From contig SHUT01000009.1 in assembly GCA_009691255.1 (NCBI GenBank), forward strand, positions 1-55,786: a DNA stretch of 55,786 nt. The letters are read 5' to 3'. The number at the start of each line of letters is the position of its first letter. Position 1 is the first letter of the stretch. The stretch comes from Ilumatobacteraceae bacterium. GTDB lineage: Bacteria; Actinomycetota; Acidimicrobiia; Acidimicrobiales; Ilumatobacteraceae. This document shows positions 26,185-35,297 of this stretch, piece by piece. Position numbers and translations under genes: made by a program. The notes below the pieces were generated by a model, which did not search any database, had not been told where the DNA came from, and worked only from the letters and a program-made list of their open reading frames with translations.

Positions 26185-27407
26185 GTAACTCAACCGGAGA
26201 CCCACTAATCGATAAAGAGTCCGACGTGCTGGGCGGTGTTAACGAACTTGCCGCTGACTGGGAGCAAGATCCGTGGGATATAGAGCCCGTTGTGTCACTC
26301 GATGATGTTGGGGTCACTCCCACTTTGGTCCCTAAAAGTTTTCGACTGCTGGTGCGTGCTGTCTTTCTTGCTTCTCTTGCGCTGGTGCTTGTTGTGGGTC
26401 TCGCTGGCCTATGGTTTGTTCGGCAAATCAATCCAGGTGGTGTCGCTAGTGTTCCTGGGAACTTTACAATCAATGAAGGCGACACGCTTACGAGCGTCAC
26501 CGAACGTCTGGAAAACGACGGGATTATTGTTAATGCCGGTGTTTTTAGATGGTATGTGGCGCGCAAAGGCGGAATTGTTTTGCTGCCAGGGTATTACTCG
26601 TTAAAGCCTCACGATACAGCCGGGAACATTATCCGCGCACTTAATACGCCTCCAGCGCAAACGTTCGTCAAAGTAACTTTTCCGGAAGGTTTCACTATCG
26701 ACCAGATGGCCGAACGGCTCGGGTTAAAAGTGCCTTACCTGTCAACTGAAGATTTCACATTGGCGGCAGCAGATAAAACTATTCGTTCTGAATTTCAACC
26801 TGACGATGTGACGAGTCTCGAAGGTTTGTTATTTCCAGACACGTATCAAGTATCTGGCGATGACGACGAGACGCGAGTCATTAAGCGGATGATTCAACTA
26901 ATGGAACGAGTCGGTCGTCAAGAAAAAATAAATGAGTCTCAATCTCGTGTCGGATACTCGGCCTACAAGGTCTTGATTATTGCATCAATGATTGAGCGTG
27001 AAGCAAAAGTGCCACAAGATAGAGCCAAGATCGCCAGAGTGATTTACAACCGTCTTGCCTTGGGAATGCCTCTTGAGATTGACGCCACTTTGCTCTATGG
27101 CACAGACCCACAAGCGACTTTTGCGGACTTAAAAGCAGTAGATGGCCCGTACAACACCTATGCCCGCAAGGGTCTACCCCCAACGCCTATTGCAAATCCA
27201 GGACGCGCCTCGATTTCGGCTGCCCTAGCTCCTGCGCCAGACCCTCCACTGAGTGACGCAATATGTCAGGGTGCTCCACGGGGCACAAAGTGTCAGTATT
27301 TGTACTATGTACTCGCCGATGCTGAAGGTCGCCATGTCTTTGCCGCAACATATAACCAGCATCTCGCCAACGTGGAAAAAGCCCGCGTTGCGGGATTGCT
27401 GAAATGA
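26181..27407 (+). CDS. mltG: Endolytic murein transglycosylase MltG
   Basis: Membrane-anchored enzyme of 408 residues that cuts nascent peptidoglycan strands. An acidic cytoplasmic tail of about 50 residues precedes one membrane segment (about 58-78). A LysM-like region and the YceG domain follow, with FPEGFTIDQMAERL, GLLFPDTYQV and the catalytic-Glu segment LIIASMIEREAK; YNRLALGMPLEIDATLLY and GLPPTPIANPG are also conserved. ATGA overlaps on both sides couple it to ruvX and aroE. Confidence 0.94.
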   Translation: MSNSTGDPLIDKESDVLGGVNELAADWEQDPWDIEPVVSLDDVGVTPTLVPKSFRLLVRAVFLASLALVLVVGLAGLWFVRQINPGGVASVPGNFTINEGDTLTSVTERLENDGIIVNAGVFRWYVARKGGIVLLPGYYSLKPHDTAGNIIRALNTPPAQTFVKVTFPEGFTIDQMAERLGLKVPYLSTEDFTLAAADKTIRSEFQPDDVTSLEGLLFPDTYQVSGDDDETRVIKRMIQLMERVGRQEKINESQSRVGYSAYKVLIIASMIEREAKVPQDRAKIARVIYNRLALGMPLEIDATLLYGTDPQATFADLKAVDGPYNTYARKGLPPTPIANPGRASISAALAPAPDPPLSDAICQGAPRGTKCQYLYYVLADAEGRHVFAATYNQHLANVEKARVAGLLK

Positions 27408-28255
27408 GCGTCGCCCATCGACCGGTAGCTGCCGTAATAGGTTCGCCTATTCGACAGAGTTTGTCACCAGCAATTTTTAATGCTGCATTCGCTCAGGCTG
27501 GTGATGAGCGGTTGTATGTCGGCATTGACGTCGATCTCGAATCGGTCCAACAGGCAGTCAGCGATGCGATTGCCCAGAACTTTATTGGTCTGTCGGTCAC
27601 GATGCCATTGAAGGAGGCAGTGATTGATTCTCTTGACGAGATAGACCCTGTTGCTAACACCTTGCGTGCTGTCAACTCAATTCGCATCGTTCATGGACGC
27701 ACTTATGGATTCAATACTGATGGCGATGGTTGTTGTGATGCGTTGGTGGCCAAAGGCAACGCAACTATCAAGGGCGCACAGGCCGTGGTGCTAGGAGCAG
27801 GCGGCACCGCTCGATCAGTTGCGCTCGCCCTTGCATGCAGGGGCGCATCGGTGAAGATTATTAATCGCACCTCCCAGAATGCTCAACGAGCAGTAGAACT
27901 TGTGCGAGCACATCCAGATGCAGACACATTTGATGTTGATATCGGCAACGAGCAGGCCATTGCGTTGGCAACGATAGTCGTCAACTGCACGTCAGTCGGT
28001 ATGTCATCAACCGAAGTCTCCCTGATTGATGCCCAAAGCATTAGGCCTGACGCGGTGGTATTGGATGCGGTATACCAACCACTACAAACAGAGTTACTGC
28101 GATCTGCACAAGCACGAGGGTGCACGGTGGTTGATGGACTATGGATGTTGATTTATCAAGCAGCGCGGCAACATGAGGCATGGTGCGGAACGATTCCTGA
28201 CGTATCCGTGATGAGAACCGCTGCCAAACAAGAACTCAGTCGGCGGGAGCAGTAA
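27404..28255 (+). CDS. aroE: Shikimate dehydrogenase
   Basis: NADPH-dependent reduction of 3-dehydroshikimate to shikimate. 283 residues with the substrate site GSPIRQSLSPAIFNAAF and LSVTMPLKEAV (catalytic Lys), FNTDGDG, and the dinucleotide fold VLGAGGTARSVALAL. ATGA overlap with mltG. The gene starts the shikimate cluster. Confidence 0.94.
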   Translation: MSVAHRPVAAVIGSPIRQSLSPAIFNAAFAQAGDERLYVGIDVDLESVQQAVSDAIAQNFIGLSVTMPLKEAVIDSLDEIDPVANTLRAVNSIRIVHGRTYGFNTDGDGCCDALVAKGNATIKGAQAVVLGAGGTARSVALALACRGASVKIINRTSQNAQRAVELVRAHPDADTFDVDIGNEQAIALATIVVNCTSVGMSSTEVSLIDAQSIRPDAVVLDAVYQPLQTELLRSAQARGCTVVDGLWMLIYQAARQHEAWCGTIPDVSVMRTAAKQELSRREQ

Positions 28256-28265
28256 CCTAGGCATG

Positions 28266-29432
28266 GTGTTGCGCTACTTAACCGCCGGAGAATCGCATGG
28301 ACGAGCCTTGACAGTTATTGTCGAGGGATTGCCAGCCGGCATGCCGGTGTTGGCCTCTGACATCGAGTCGGAAATGGCGCGCCGTCGCTTGGGATACGGA
28401 CGTGGTCCACGACAACGGTTCGAACAAGATGTCATCACTTTGGTCGGCGGAGTTCGGCACGGCAAGACATTGGGTTCTCCGGTCTCAATTGAAATTCAAA
28501 ACTCTGAATGGTTTCGCAGCGACAAGTGGCATGCCGAGATGTCTCCAGAACCAGGTGCTACCCAAACACCTTTGACGCAGCCGCGTCCCGGTCATGCTGA
28601 CCTGACCGGAATGCAGAAGTACGGTTTTTCTGATGCGCGTGATGTGCTCGAACGGGCAAGTGCGCGCGAGACGGCAGCAAGAGTGGCAGCAGGTGCGCTG
28701 GCAAAACTTCTGCTATCTCATCTTGGCGTCTCGATCTTTAGTCATGTCATTCAAATTGGTGCAGTGCGAGCAACAGGGGAAACGGTTCCGCGCCCTGAAG
28801 ACTTGCCCGCAATAGACGCGTCCGAAGTGCGATGTTTTTACACGGATGCTGAGAAGCAGATGATTACTCAAATCGAAGACGCGGCCCGTGACGGCGACAG
28901 CCTTGGAGGAATAGTTGAGGTGCTGGCATATGGCGTGCCCATTGGATTGGGAAGTTATGTGCACTGGGATCGCAAAATAGACGCGTTGCTGGCGCAATCC
29001 GTCATGAGCATTCAAGCTGTCAAAGGAGTTGAAATTGGCGACGGCTTTGAAGTTGCCGGATTGCGCGGAAGCCTCGCTCATGATGCCATTACGTGGGATG
29101 CGGGGCAGGGGACATATCGTCGCGAAACAATGAAGGCGGGCGGCACAGAAGGCGGCATGACAACGGGTGAGCCACTTGTCGTGCGCGCTGCAATGAAACC
29201 ACTCGCCACGCTAAACCGGCCCACGCTCAAAACAGTTGACACCGTGACGAAGCAAGAGACCGTAAGTTTCAAAGAGCGCACTGATGTCACTGCTGTTCCG
29301 GCTCTGGGCGTGGTTGCCGAAACAATGGTGGCCCTTGTTTTGGCCACCGAGGCACAACGTAAGTTTGGCGGAGACTCACTTAGCGAATTCGTACGTAATG
29401 CGCGCGCCTTCTCTGACAACCTGACGCTATGA
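28266..29432 (+). CDS. aroC: Chorismate synthase
   Basis: Last step of the shikimate pathway, forming chorismate with reduced FMN. From GTG 28266 it has 388 residues starting (M)LRYLTAGESHGRAL, like most family members. The ATG one codon earlier (28263) is an alternative. TAACCT (28253-28258) lies 7 nt before the GTG, favouring a leaderless message. Conserved segments include RRRLGYGRGPRQRFEQD, GHADLTGMQKYGF, RASARETAARVAAGA and GTEGGMTTGEPL. It overlaps aroK by 4 nt. Confidence 0.95.
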   Translation: MLRYLTAGESHGRALTVIVEGLPAGMPVLASDIESEMARRRLGYGRGPRQRFEQDVITLVGGVRHGKTLGSPVSIEIQNSEWFRSDKWHAEMSPEPGATQTPLTQPRPGHADLTGMQKYGFSDARDVLERASARETAARVAAGALAKLLLSHLGVSIFSHVIQIGAVRATGETVPRPEDLPAIDASEVRCFYTDAEKQMITQIEDAARDGDSLGGIVEVLAYGVPIGLGSYVHWDRKIDALLAQSVMSIQAVKGVEIGDGFEVAGLRGSLAHDAITWDAGQGTYRRETMKAGGTEGGMTTGEPLVVRAAMKPLATLNRPTLKTVDTVTKQETVSFKERTDVTAVPALGVVAETMVALVLATEAQRKFGGDSLSEFVRNARAFSDNLTL

Positions 29433-29980
29433 ATCAACCCTCATCAACCCATCTCGTGTTGATTGGCCTCATGGGAAGCGGAAAAACAACAATCGGTCGC
29501 CGTGTTGCGGCGCAGACAGGTCGGCACTTTTACGATACTGATGCGATGGTTGAAGCTGATTGCGGACTAAAAGTGCGTCAAATATTTGCGCAATGGGGTG
29601 AACCTGAATTTCGGCGACTTGAACACATCGCCCTAATAACTGCATTGGCAGTGAAGGAGCCAGGAGTAATTGCGGCAGCAGGTGGGGTCGTTTTATCTGA
29701 TCAAAATAGGGAAGCCCTACAGACGGCGCGTGATGAAGGTCGCGCGCGCATCGTGTGGTTAAAAGCCCAAACGGCAACACTTCTTTCAAGAGTGCAAAAT
29801 GGGGTTCATCGCCCTTTGCTTGACGCCAATCCCGCAGTAGCCATGCAGGCCATGCACGATCAACGCACCCAGTGGTACCAGGACTTGGCGACAGCTGTTG
29901 TATCAACAGACGAACTATCTGCGTCACGAGTTGTGGCGGCCGTAGTGTCTGTAATAAACGAAGGGAGTTCGCATGTCTGA
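29429..29980 (+). CDS. aroK: Shikimate kinase
   Basis: Phosphorylates shikimate at the 3-hydroxyl using ATP. 183 residues with P-loop GLMGSGKTTIG, shikimate-binding FYDTDAMVE and FRRLE, the GG pair in AAGGVVL, and the lid arginine in HRPLLD. It overlaps aroC by 4 nt and aroB by 8 nt. Confidence 0.95.
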   Translation: MNQPSSTHLVLIGLMGSGKTTIGRRVAAQTGRHFYDTDAMVEADCGLKVRQIFAQWGEPEFRRLEHIALITALAVKEPGVIAAAGGVVLSDQNREALQTARDEGRARIVWLKAQTATLLSRVQNGVHRPLLDANPAVAMQAMHDQRTQWYQDLATAVVSTDELSASRVVAAVVSVINEGSSHV

Positions 29981-31007
29981 CATACAGACTGTTCGAGTCG
30001 ACCTCGCTGACCGTTCGTATCCAGTTTTTGTTGGTCGAGGGGCGCGCCATGAGTTGGCAACACACATCGGCTCACAGGTTCGTCGTATCGCCGTGGTAAC
30101 TCAACAGGATGTTCCTGCTGCACTCATTCCAGACTTCAGCCCGTTCGAAACCCACACGTTTATTATTGGCAACGGAGAAACCCACAAGACACTCGAGACA
30201 GTGCAACAACTCTGTCGATCTTTTTCTGATGCCGGAATAACGCGCTCCGATCTAGTGATCGGAGTTGGCGGGGGGTTAGTGACTGATGTCGCTGGATTCA
30301 CGGCAGCGGTGTATCACCGAGGTCTTGGGGTGATGCATGTTGCCACCACTTTGTTGGGGATGATTGATGCTGCAATCGGGGGTAAAACAGGAGTCAATAT
30401 CCCAGAAGGCAAAAATCTCATTGGCACTTATTGGCAACCACAAGCAGTTGCCTGCGACATGGATGCACTCCTGACGCTTAGCACTCAAGATCTGCAATGT
30501 GGTTACGGCGAAATGGCCAAGTACCACTTCATTGCTCGGCAGGATCTTTCGTTATTGCCACTTGGTCAACGAATCGCTCGTTGTGTTGAAATCAAAGGAG
30601 ACATCGTTGCGAGTGACGAACGTGAGTCAGGGCAGCGAGCGTTACTTAATTACGGTCACACGTTGGCCCATGCTCTAGAAATTGCGACTGATTTGACGAT
30701 GCCTCACGGAGTTGCAGTGTCGGTAGGCATCTTGTATGCCGCCCATCTTGCTCAGGTGATGGGACGAATCACATCCAAGAGAGTGCAAGAGCACTACGAC
30801 ATTATTCACGGGGTCTACAACTTGCAAACAAGTTTGCCTGATGGGCTTGATTCGTCGGCTGCTATCAATTTGATGCGGCGAGATAAAAAGGCGTTGTCGT
30901 CGCTGACATTCGTGCTGGATTCAAGTGACGGACTACAGGTCGTGGACGGAATCATTGAGCAAGACCTCGAAAGGGCCTTGGATTTGCTCCGACGTCGCCA
31001 GGGTTAG
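29973..31007 (+). CDS. aroB: 3-Dehydroquinate synthase
   Basis: NAD- and metal-dependent cyclisation of DAHP to 3-dehydroquinate. 344 residues with GNGETHKTLETV, the NAD-binding GVGGGLVTDVAGF, ATTLLGMIDAAIGGKTGVN, KNLIGTYWQP, and metal ligands in LLNYGHTLAHALE and MPHGVAVSVG. SD GAAGGGAG precedes the ATG inside aroK. Confidence 0.96.
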   Translation: MSDIQTVRVDLADRSYPVFVGRGARHELATHIGSQVRRIAVVTQQDVPAALIPDFSPFETHTFIIGNGETHKTLETVQQLCRSFSDAGITRSDLVIGVGGGLVTDVAGFTAAVYHRGLGVMHVATTLLGMIDAAIGGKTGVNIPEGKNLIGTYWQPQAVACDMDALLTLSTQDLQCGYGEMAKYHFIARQDLSLLPLGQRIARCVEIKGDIVASDERESGQRALLNYGHTLAHALEIATDLTMPHGVAVSVGILYAAHLAQVMGRITSKRVQEHYDIIHGVYNLQTSLPDGLDSSAAINLMRRDKKALSSLTFVLDSSDGLQVVDGIIEQDLERALDLLRRRQG

Positions 31008-31060
31008 AGGTTGGGCAATATCGCCATGTTGGCGCGTCGGACTCGGACTACGGTAGTGAT

Positions 31061-31504
31061 GTGAGCCTCATCAAAACCGTCCTGTTGATCCACGGCCCGA
31101 ATCTAAATTTGTTGGGGCAACGTGAACCTGATGTCTACGGAGCAGCAACGCTGTCTGAGCACATCAAAACCACCCAAGACGCACTTGCCAAGCAAGGAGC
31201 ATCTCTGCAGTCTCTGCAGTCAAACTCAGAGGCTCAGATTGTTGACGCGATTCATGAAGCCCGCGGATCTGTTGACGCGATTATTATTAATCCAGGTGCG
31301 TTTACTCACTACAGTTGGGCGATTCATGACGCCCTTAAGTCGTTCTCGGGACCGATAGTCGAAGTGCATCTTTCTAATCCAGCAGCACGCGAAACATTTC
31401 GACACACTAGTGTCGTTGCACCCGTTGCGATTGGAACCATCGCTGGCTTTGGGGGACATGGCTACGAACTCGCAGTACAAGCGCTCTTTCGTCACGGGCA
31501 ATAA
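31061..31504 (+). CDS. aroQ: Type II 3-dehydroquinate dehydratase
   Basis: Converts 3-dehydroquinate to 3-dehydroshikimate. 147 residues with LLIHGPNLNLLGQREPDVYG (catalytic Tyr at its end), QSNSEAQIVDAIHEA, INPGAFTHYSWAIHDAL and EVHLSNPAARETFRHTSV. TACGGT (31049-31054) lies exactly 6 nt before the GTG, a leaderless start. The 53-bp gap to aroB also holds a small CGCCA/TGGCG hairpin without a T run. Confidence 0.96.
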   Translation: MSLIKTVLLIHGPNLNLLGQREPDVYGAATLSEHIKTTQDALAKQGASLQSLQSNSEAQIVDAIHEARGSVDAIIINPGAFTHYSWAIHDALKSFSGPIVEVHLSNPAARETFRHTSVVAPVAIGTIAGFGGHGYELAVQALFRHGQ

Positions 31505-31510
31505 GGTTTT

Positions 31511-32653
31511 GTGATAAAGCAAAAAGAGTTTGCACCAATTGATGTTCGAGACCGTGTGTTGCGAACAAGCCAAGCACTGACATCACATAATCTGCGCTGG
31601 ATCCTGCTGCACGACCTCACCAACATTCAATGGCTGACCGGTTTTAGCGGAAGTGCTGCCACTGTGTTGATGGATACCCAAAGTGCAACGCTGCATCTTT
31701 TTACGGATGGTCGATATGTAGAGCAAGCCCAACAACAAACTAAAGACGCCCAAGCAGTTGTGCAAGTGCACCGGGTTTCTACTGTCGCTGAGCGATGTCA
31801 ACTGATTGCAACACTTGTCACTGGAGCGACGGTTTATGTTGGTTCTACTGATGTCACAATTGCTCTGTTTGACACTATTCAAGAACATCTTTTAGTTGAG
31901 GCAACTCAACAACACCTCGTCTTTGCAGAACTACGCAGAGTAAAAGACGCGCCCGAAATGGAGCGCATCAATCATGCAGCAGCGATTGCAGATCGGGCTC
32001 TGCAAAGTGTTGTATCGGCAGGCCTCTGTGGATTAACAGAGAAACAAATCCGCAATGAAATTGACAGAACCATGCAAGACCTTGGCGCTGATGGTGCTTC
32101 GTTTGACACAATTGTTGCGACCGGCGCCAATGCTGCTTTGCCGCATCATCGACCCGACGCCACAGTTGTATTGCCAGGGCACTTGGTGGTCATTGACATG
32201 GGAGCACTCGTTGACGGCTATCACTCCGACATGACGCGAACAATTAAAGTCGGCGAACCCAGTCCTGATGATCTAGTCGTATTTGACGTGGTCTGTAGAT
32301 CTCAGGCCGCCGGAGTGGAAGCTGTCGCTGCGGGGGTGACGGCGCTTGATATCGATTCGGTTTGTCGCTCTGTTATTAACGAGGCTGGTTATGGCCAGTA
32401 TTTCACACATGGCACAGGGCATGGAGTTGGCCTAGTAATCCACGAAGAACCTTTCATCAATGACCGGTCTCGGCAGGTCTTATTGGCTGGCGAAGTAGTG
32501 ACTGTCGAGCCTGGGGTCTATCGTGGTGGGGTCAGCGGCGTCCGCATCGAAGATCTAGTGGAAGTCACTAGTAACGGATGTCGCATAGTTAGCCAAACTC
32601 CCAAGGATTTGTCATGCCCGCCATTTCAACGAACGATCTCAAAAACGGCATAA
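31511..32653 (+). CDS. pepQ: M24 family Xaa-Pro peptidase
   Basis: Two-domain dinuclear metallopeptidase of 380 residues: a creatinase-like N-terminal domain and a pita-bread catalytic domain. Metal ligands are the two Asp in [17 protein letters not shown], His in [15 protein letters not shown], and Glu in VTVEPGVY and [11 protein letters not shown] start 6 bp after aroQ with a weak AAGG. Its last 40 nt overlap the start of efp. Whether it acts as aminopeptidase P or prolidase cannot be told. Confidence 0.87.
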   Translation: MIKQKEFAPIDVRDRVLRTSQALTSHNLRWILLHDLTNIQWLTGFSGSAATVLMDTQSATLHLFTDGRYVEQAQQQTKDAQAVVQVHRVSTVAERCQLIATLVTGATVYVGSTDVTIALFDTIQEHLLVEATQQHLVFAELRRVKDAPEMERINHAAAIADRALQSVVSAGLCGLTEKQIRNEIDRTMQDLGADGASFDTIVATGANAALPHHRPDATVVLPGHLVVIDMGALVDGYHSDMTRTIKVGEPSPDDLVVFDVVCRSQAAGVEAVAAGVTALDIDSVCRSVINEAGYGQYFTHGTGHGVGLVIHEEPFINDRSRQVLLAGEVVTVEPGVYRGGVSGVRIEDLVEVTSNGCRIVSQTPKDLSCPPFQRTISKTA

Positions 32654-33177
32654 GCCTGTTACTCGATAACGGCCTTTTTACGGTCATCGAGTTTCAGCAC
32701 GTCAAGCCAGGCAAAGGTGGTGCTTTCGTTCGTACCAAATTGCGAAATCTTCGCAACGGAAACGTTATCGAGAAAACATTTAATGCTGGAATCAGGGTTG
32801 AGCAAGCAATTCTTGACAAGAGAGACATGCAATTTTTATACAAGGACGGAGATGACTTCGTCTTTATGGACACCGAGACCTACGACCAGATGACTGTTGT
32901 GCCTGTTGCGCTTGGGGATGCAGCTGATTATCTCATCGAGTCCGCAACGGCAGTGATCGCCCTTTTTGGCGACGAGATCGTCAGTGTTGAGATTCCGGCA
33001 TCAGCAGAACTTACGATTACTGACACCGAGCCAGGAATACAGGGTGACCGGGTGTCGGGAGCACGCAAACCGGCAACTTTGCAAACTGGCAAGGTTATTC
33101 AAGTTCCGCTATTCGTCGTCATTGGTGACAAGGTCAAAGTAGATACACGCTCTGGCGATTACATAACGCGGGTCTGA
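32614..33177 (+). CDS. efp: Translation elongation factor P
   Basis: Relieves ribosome stalling at polyproline. 187 residues, three beta-barrel domains: [20 protein letters not shown], the tip loop KPGKGGAF with Lys34, and a C-terminal OB domain ending SGDYITRV. No EpmA or EarP modification genes are nearby. The start lies 40 nt inside pepQ and is fixed by family N-termini. One-base overlap with nusB (TGATG). Confidence 0.95.
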   Translation: MPAISTNDLKNGISLLLDNGLFTVIEFQHVKPGKGGAFVRTKLRNLRNGNVIEKTFNAGIRVEQAILDKRDMQFLYKDGDDFVFMDTETYDQMTVVPVALGDAADYLIESATAVIALFGDEIVSVEIPASAELTITDTEPGIQGDRVSGARKPATLQTGKVIQVPLFVVIGDKVKVDTRSGDYITRV

Positions 33178-33611
33178 TGACGAATCCAGAACCACTTGAC
33201 GTGCGTAAGCGCAGCGACGATCGATCCGATGCCCGGGAACAAGCACTGATTGCGTTGTACGAAGCAGAACAACGCGGAGTATCTCTTGTAGAAATAATGC
33301 AAGACCGCCCAAAGTCGACAGAAGATCTTGCTCGTGTTATTGCGTTGGGTGTTGCCCAAAATGCTGAAGCTATCGATTCGTTGATTACGGCACACTCCAA
33401 AGGCTGGGCTCTTGATCGAATGCCGGCGTTAGATCGTGCTGTTTTGCGGATGGGCGTTTTCGAACTCCTCCACAGATCCGATACTCCCATTGCAGTCGTT
33501 ATTGACGAAGCAGTTGAATTAGCGAAGCGTTTTTCAACGGATGACTCTGGACGATTTGTAAACGGTGTGCTCGCTGCAGTCGCCAGAGCATCGCGACCCA
33601 CTGAGAAATAA
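33177..33611 (+). CDS. nusB: Transcription antitermination factor NusB
   Basis: All-helical RNA-binding protein of 144 residues that acts with NusE (S10) on boxA during rRNA transcription. RSDAREQALIALYEAEQRG, the central LDRMPALDRAVLRMGVFELL and PIAVVIDEAVELAKRFSTDDSGRFVNGVL-type segments are canonical. It starts on the efp stop (TGATG). The efp-nusB pairing before the pyr operon is typical of actinobacteria and firmicutes. Confidence 0.95.
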   Translation: MTNPEPLDVRKRSDDRSDAREQALIALYEAEQRGVSLVEIMQDRPKSTEDLARVIALGVAQNAEAIDSLITAHSKGWALDRMPALDRAVLRMGVFELLHRSDTPIAVVIDEAVELAKRFSTDDSGRFVNGVLAAVARASRPTEK

Positions 33612-33630
33612 ATTACCCTAAGATAGCGGG

Positions 33631-35091
33631 GTGGACATGTCGAAGTTGCGGAATAAAATTCCACGGCTTTCTGGTCGTGGTTGGTCAGTTGTGGCAATAC
33701 TCGGAGTCGTTGCATTTTATGTTTGGTGGTTCTCGGCGGTCACGATTGATACTCATCGCGGACTCGGTACATCGGCATATGACTTGGGTTTATACGACCA
33801 AGGGGTTTGGCTGCTATCAAGATTCAAGGCCCCATTTGTCACACTGATGGGCCGAAACATGTTTGGGGATCACGCCTCACTGATATTGGTTTTCTTTGCG
33901 CCGTTGTATTGGTTTCATGCGGGACCAGAAACACTTCTTGTCGTGCAGTCAATGGCGATTGCCGCAGGATCCATCCCTTTGTATTTGTATGCCAGGCGGC
34001 GCCTTGACAACGATTGGCTTGCAGTGATGGCAGGCATGTGCTGGTTGTTACATCCAGCAGTGGGCTTGAGCAATCTTGAAAACTTCCACCCTGATTCGAT
34101 GCTCGGGTTGTTTGTGCCCTTGGCGCTGTACGCAGCACTCGAAAGAAAATGGCGCTTGTATATCGTTGCCGTAGTTTTTAGTGCGTTAGTCAAAGAGGAC
34201 GTTCTCCTCGTGCTCGTTCCGCTTGGGGCATGGGTGGCGGTGAGGCGCGATCGGCGAATCGGGTACGCAACCATTGCTGCAAGTGTGATTGCGACTCTGG
34301 TTGGCATGTTTGTATTGATGCGCAGTCTGATTGGCGTTCCAACGCGCAATGGTTGGCGTATCCCGTATGGGGGAGTAGATGGATTTATTAAAGAGTCACT
34401 GACGAATCCATCAACAGTTCTGAAATATCTCACGAGTGAAGGTCGACTTTTTTATATCTGGCAAATGGTTTCTCCTGTAGGGGTTTTGTTTCTATTGATG
34501 CCAGATCTTGCCCTGGTGAGTGGCTTGGTGTTGCTCGGAAATATCGTCAGCACATTTTGGTATCAGTTTCATTTGGGATATCACTACTCACTCGTTGCAG
34601 TGCCCGCGCTTGTTTTTGGTTCCGTGTACGCGATTGGTCGCATGCCAAAAATAAATCGTATAGTGCTGTGCAGTGTGATGCTGGTATGCAGTGTCACAAC
34701 TTCGGTGATGTGGGGGTCGTTTGGTTTTTCACGACACCCTGGATACCACTGGCCAGCCTCTCATCCGATGGCAGTGGCCGCCCGTGAGATCATCAAAGAT
34801 GTTCCTGACGACGCGGTTATCTCGGTTTACCACAGCCTTGCTCCGCACCTCTCCCATCGAGAAAAGATCTACATGTTTCCGAATCCGTTTAGGGTTGTTT
34901 TGTATGGGGCTGATATCGCGCTGGAGGGATCTCAACTACCTGAATCGGCGTTAGTTGGGTATGTCTTATTGCCAATTCAAAAGGATGAGGAAATGACCAA
35001 GGACTGGCAAACGTTTGGTGCTGGATTTGAGTTGCTCCGGGCCAATGAAGGTTTTGAGGTGTACCAGCGAATCAGCGGCTTGGGGTCATAG
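33631..35091 (+). CDS. DUF2079 polytopic membrane protein
   Basis: A 486-residue protein with about nine or ten hydrophobic segments. FYVWWFSAVTIDTHRGLGTSAYDLGLYDQGVWLL near the N-terminus, GDHASLILVFFAPLYW and LENFHPDSM fit DUF2079, a family with a glycosyltransferase-like membrane fold of unknown substrate. The first loop acidic residues (YDLGLYDQ) recall GT-C enzymes. TAAGAT (33619-33624) is 6 nt before the GTG: leaderless. It stands alone between nusB and the pyr operon. A role in cell-envelope glycosylation is only a guess. Confidence 0.78.
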   Translation: MDMSKLRNKIPRLSGRGWSVVAILGVVAFYVWWFSAVTIDTHRGLGTSAYDLGLYDQGVWLLSRFKAPFVTLMGRNMFGDHASLILVFFAPLYWFHAGPETLLVVQSMAIAAGSIPLYLYARRRLDNDWLAVMAGMCWLLHPAVGLSNLENFHPDSMLGLFVPLALYAALERKWRLYIVAVVFSALVKEDVLLVLVPLGAWVAVRRDRRIGYATIAASVIATLVGMFVLMRSLIGVPTRNGWRIPYGGVDGFIKESLTNPSTVLKYLTSEGRLFYIWQMVSPVGVLFLLMPDLALVSGLVLLGNIVSTFWYQFHLGYHYSLVAVPALVFGSVYAIGRMPKINRIVLCSVMLVCSVTTSVMWGSFGFSRHPGYHWPASHPMAVAAREIIKDVPDDAVISVYHSLAPHLSHREKIYMFPNPFRVVLYGADIALEGSQLPESALVGYVLLPIQKDEEMTKDWQTFGAGFELLRANEGFEVYQRISGLGS

Positions 35092-35100
35092 AAGTCTCAC

Positions 35101-35136
35101 GAGGGGGCCAAAAAAGAAATTCTTGCCTCCCTCTTG
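35101..35136 (+). terminator. Possible weak terminator after the DUF2079 gene
   Basis: GAGGGGGC at 35101-35108 can pair with GCCTCCCTC at 35125-35133 (one bulge) around an A-rich loop, followed only by TTG. Position just after the gene and before the pyr promoter fits a terminator, but the loop is large and the T run short. Confidence 0.3.
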
Positions 35137-35162
35137 TAATGTCGAGCGCTACGCTGTAATCT
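35134..35162 (+). promoter_or_regulatory. Promoter of the pyrimidine operon
   Basis: TTGTAA (35134-35139) and TAATCT (35157-35162) are separated by 17 bp, a good sigma-70-type match. Transcription would begin near 35169, placing the PyrR-binding hairpin at the very 5' end of the message. Confidence 0.7.
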
Positions 35163-35170
35163 GTCAATGA

Positions 35171-35201
35171 CCGTGAAGTGAGTCCTGTGAGGCTCACACG
35201 G
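35171..35201 (+). promoter_or_regulatory. PyrR-binding RNA hairpin in the pyr leader
   Basis: A hairpin forms from CCGT (35171-35174) with ACGG (35198-35201) and GTGAG (35178-35182) with CTCAC (35193-35197), with a purine bulge GAA (35175-35177) on the 5' side. The loop and flank read TCCTGTGAGGCT (35183-35194), matching the known PyrR binding-loop consensus UCCNGNGAGGCU. The 3' foot of the stem touches the SD AAGGA at 35202-35206, so PyrR bound with UMP would be expected to block ribosome loading on the leader ORF. Confidence 0.85.
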
Positions 35202-35213
35202 AAGGAAAACTAT

Positions 35214-35297
35214 ATGACGGCAGTCAAATTTAATTCGCTTCGCCCCGCGGTAGGGGCGTTTTTGCTGTCTGGGGTCAGATACGGGTGGGTGAACTGA
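35214..35297 (+). CDS. 27-codon leader ORF of the pyr operon
   Basis: An ATG at 35214 follows the SD AAGGA (35202-35206) at ideal spacing and opens a frame of 27 codons (MTAVKFNSLRPAVGAFLLSG...). Codons 10-15 run through both arms of the intrinsic terminator. The TGA stop (35295-35297) overlaps the pyrR ATG as TGATG. The strong SD, the absence of stops and the junction argue that it is translated. By analogy with the enterobacterial pyrBI leader peptide, its translation could prevent termination. The peptide itself shows no recognisable domain. Confidence 0.65.
   Translation: MTAVKFNSLRPAVGAFLLSGVRYGWVN
35241..35263 (+). terminator. Intrinsic terminator (attenuator) in the pyr leader
   Basis: CGCCCC (35241-35246) pairs perfectly with GGGGCG (35253-35258) around the loop GCGGTA, followed by five T (35259-35263). 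It lies inside the leader ORF, downstream of the PyrR hairpin and upstream of pyrR. No clear antiterminator pairing with the PyrR stem was found, unlike the Bacillus arrangement. Confidence 0.8.

Noticed and set aside
31024-31036. CGCCA/TGGCG hairpin between aroB and aroQ considered as a terminator
   Set aside because: Short 5-bp stem with no T tract.
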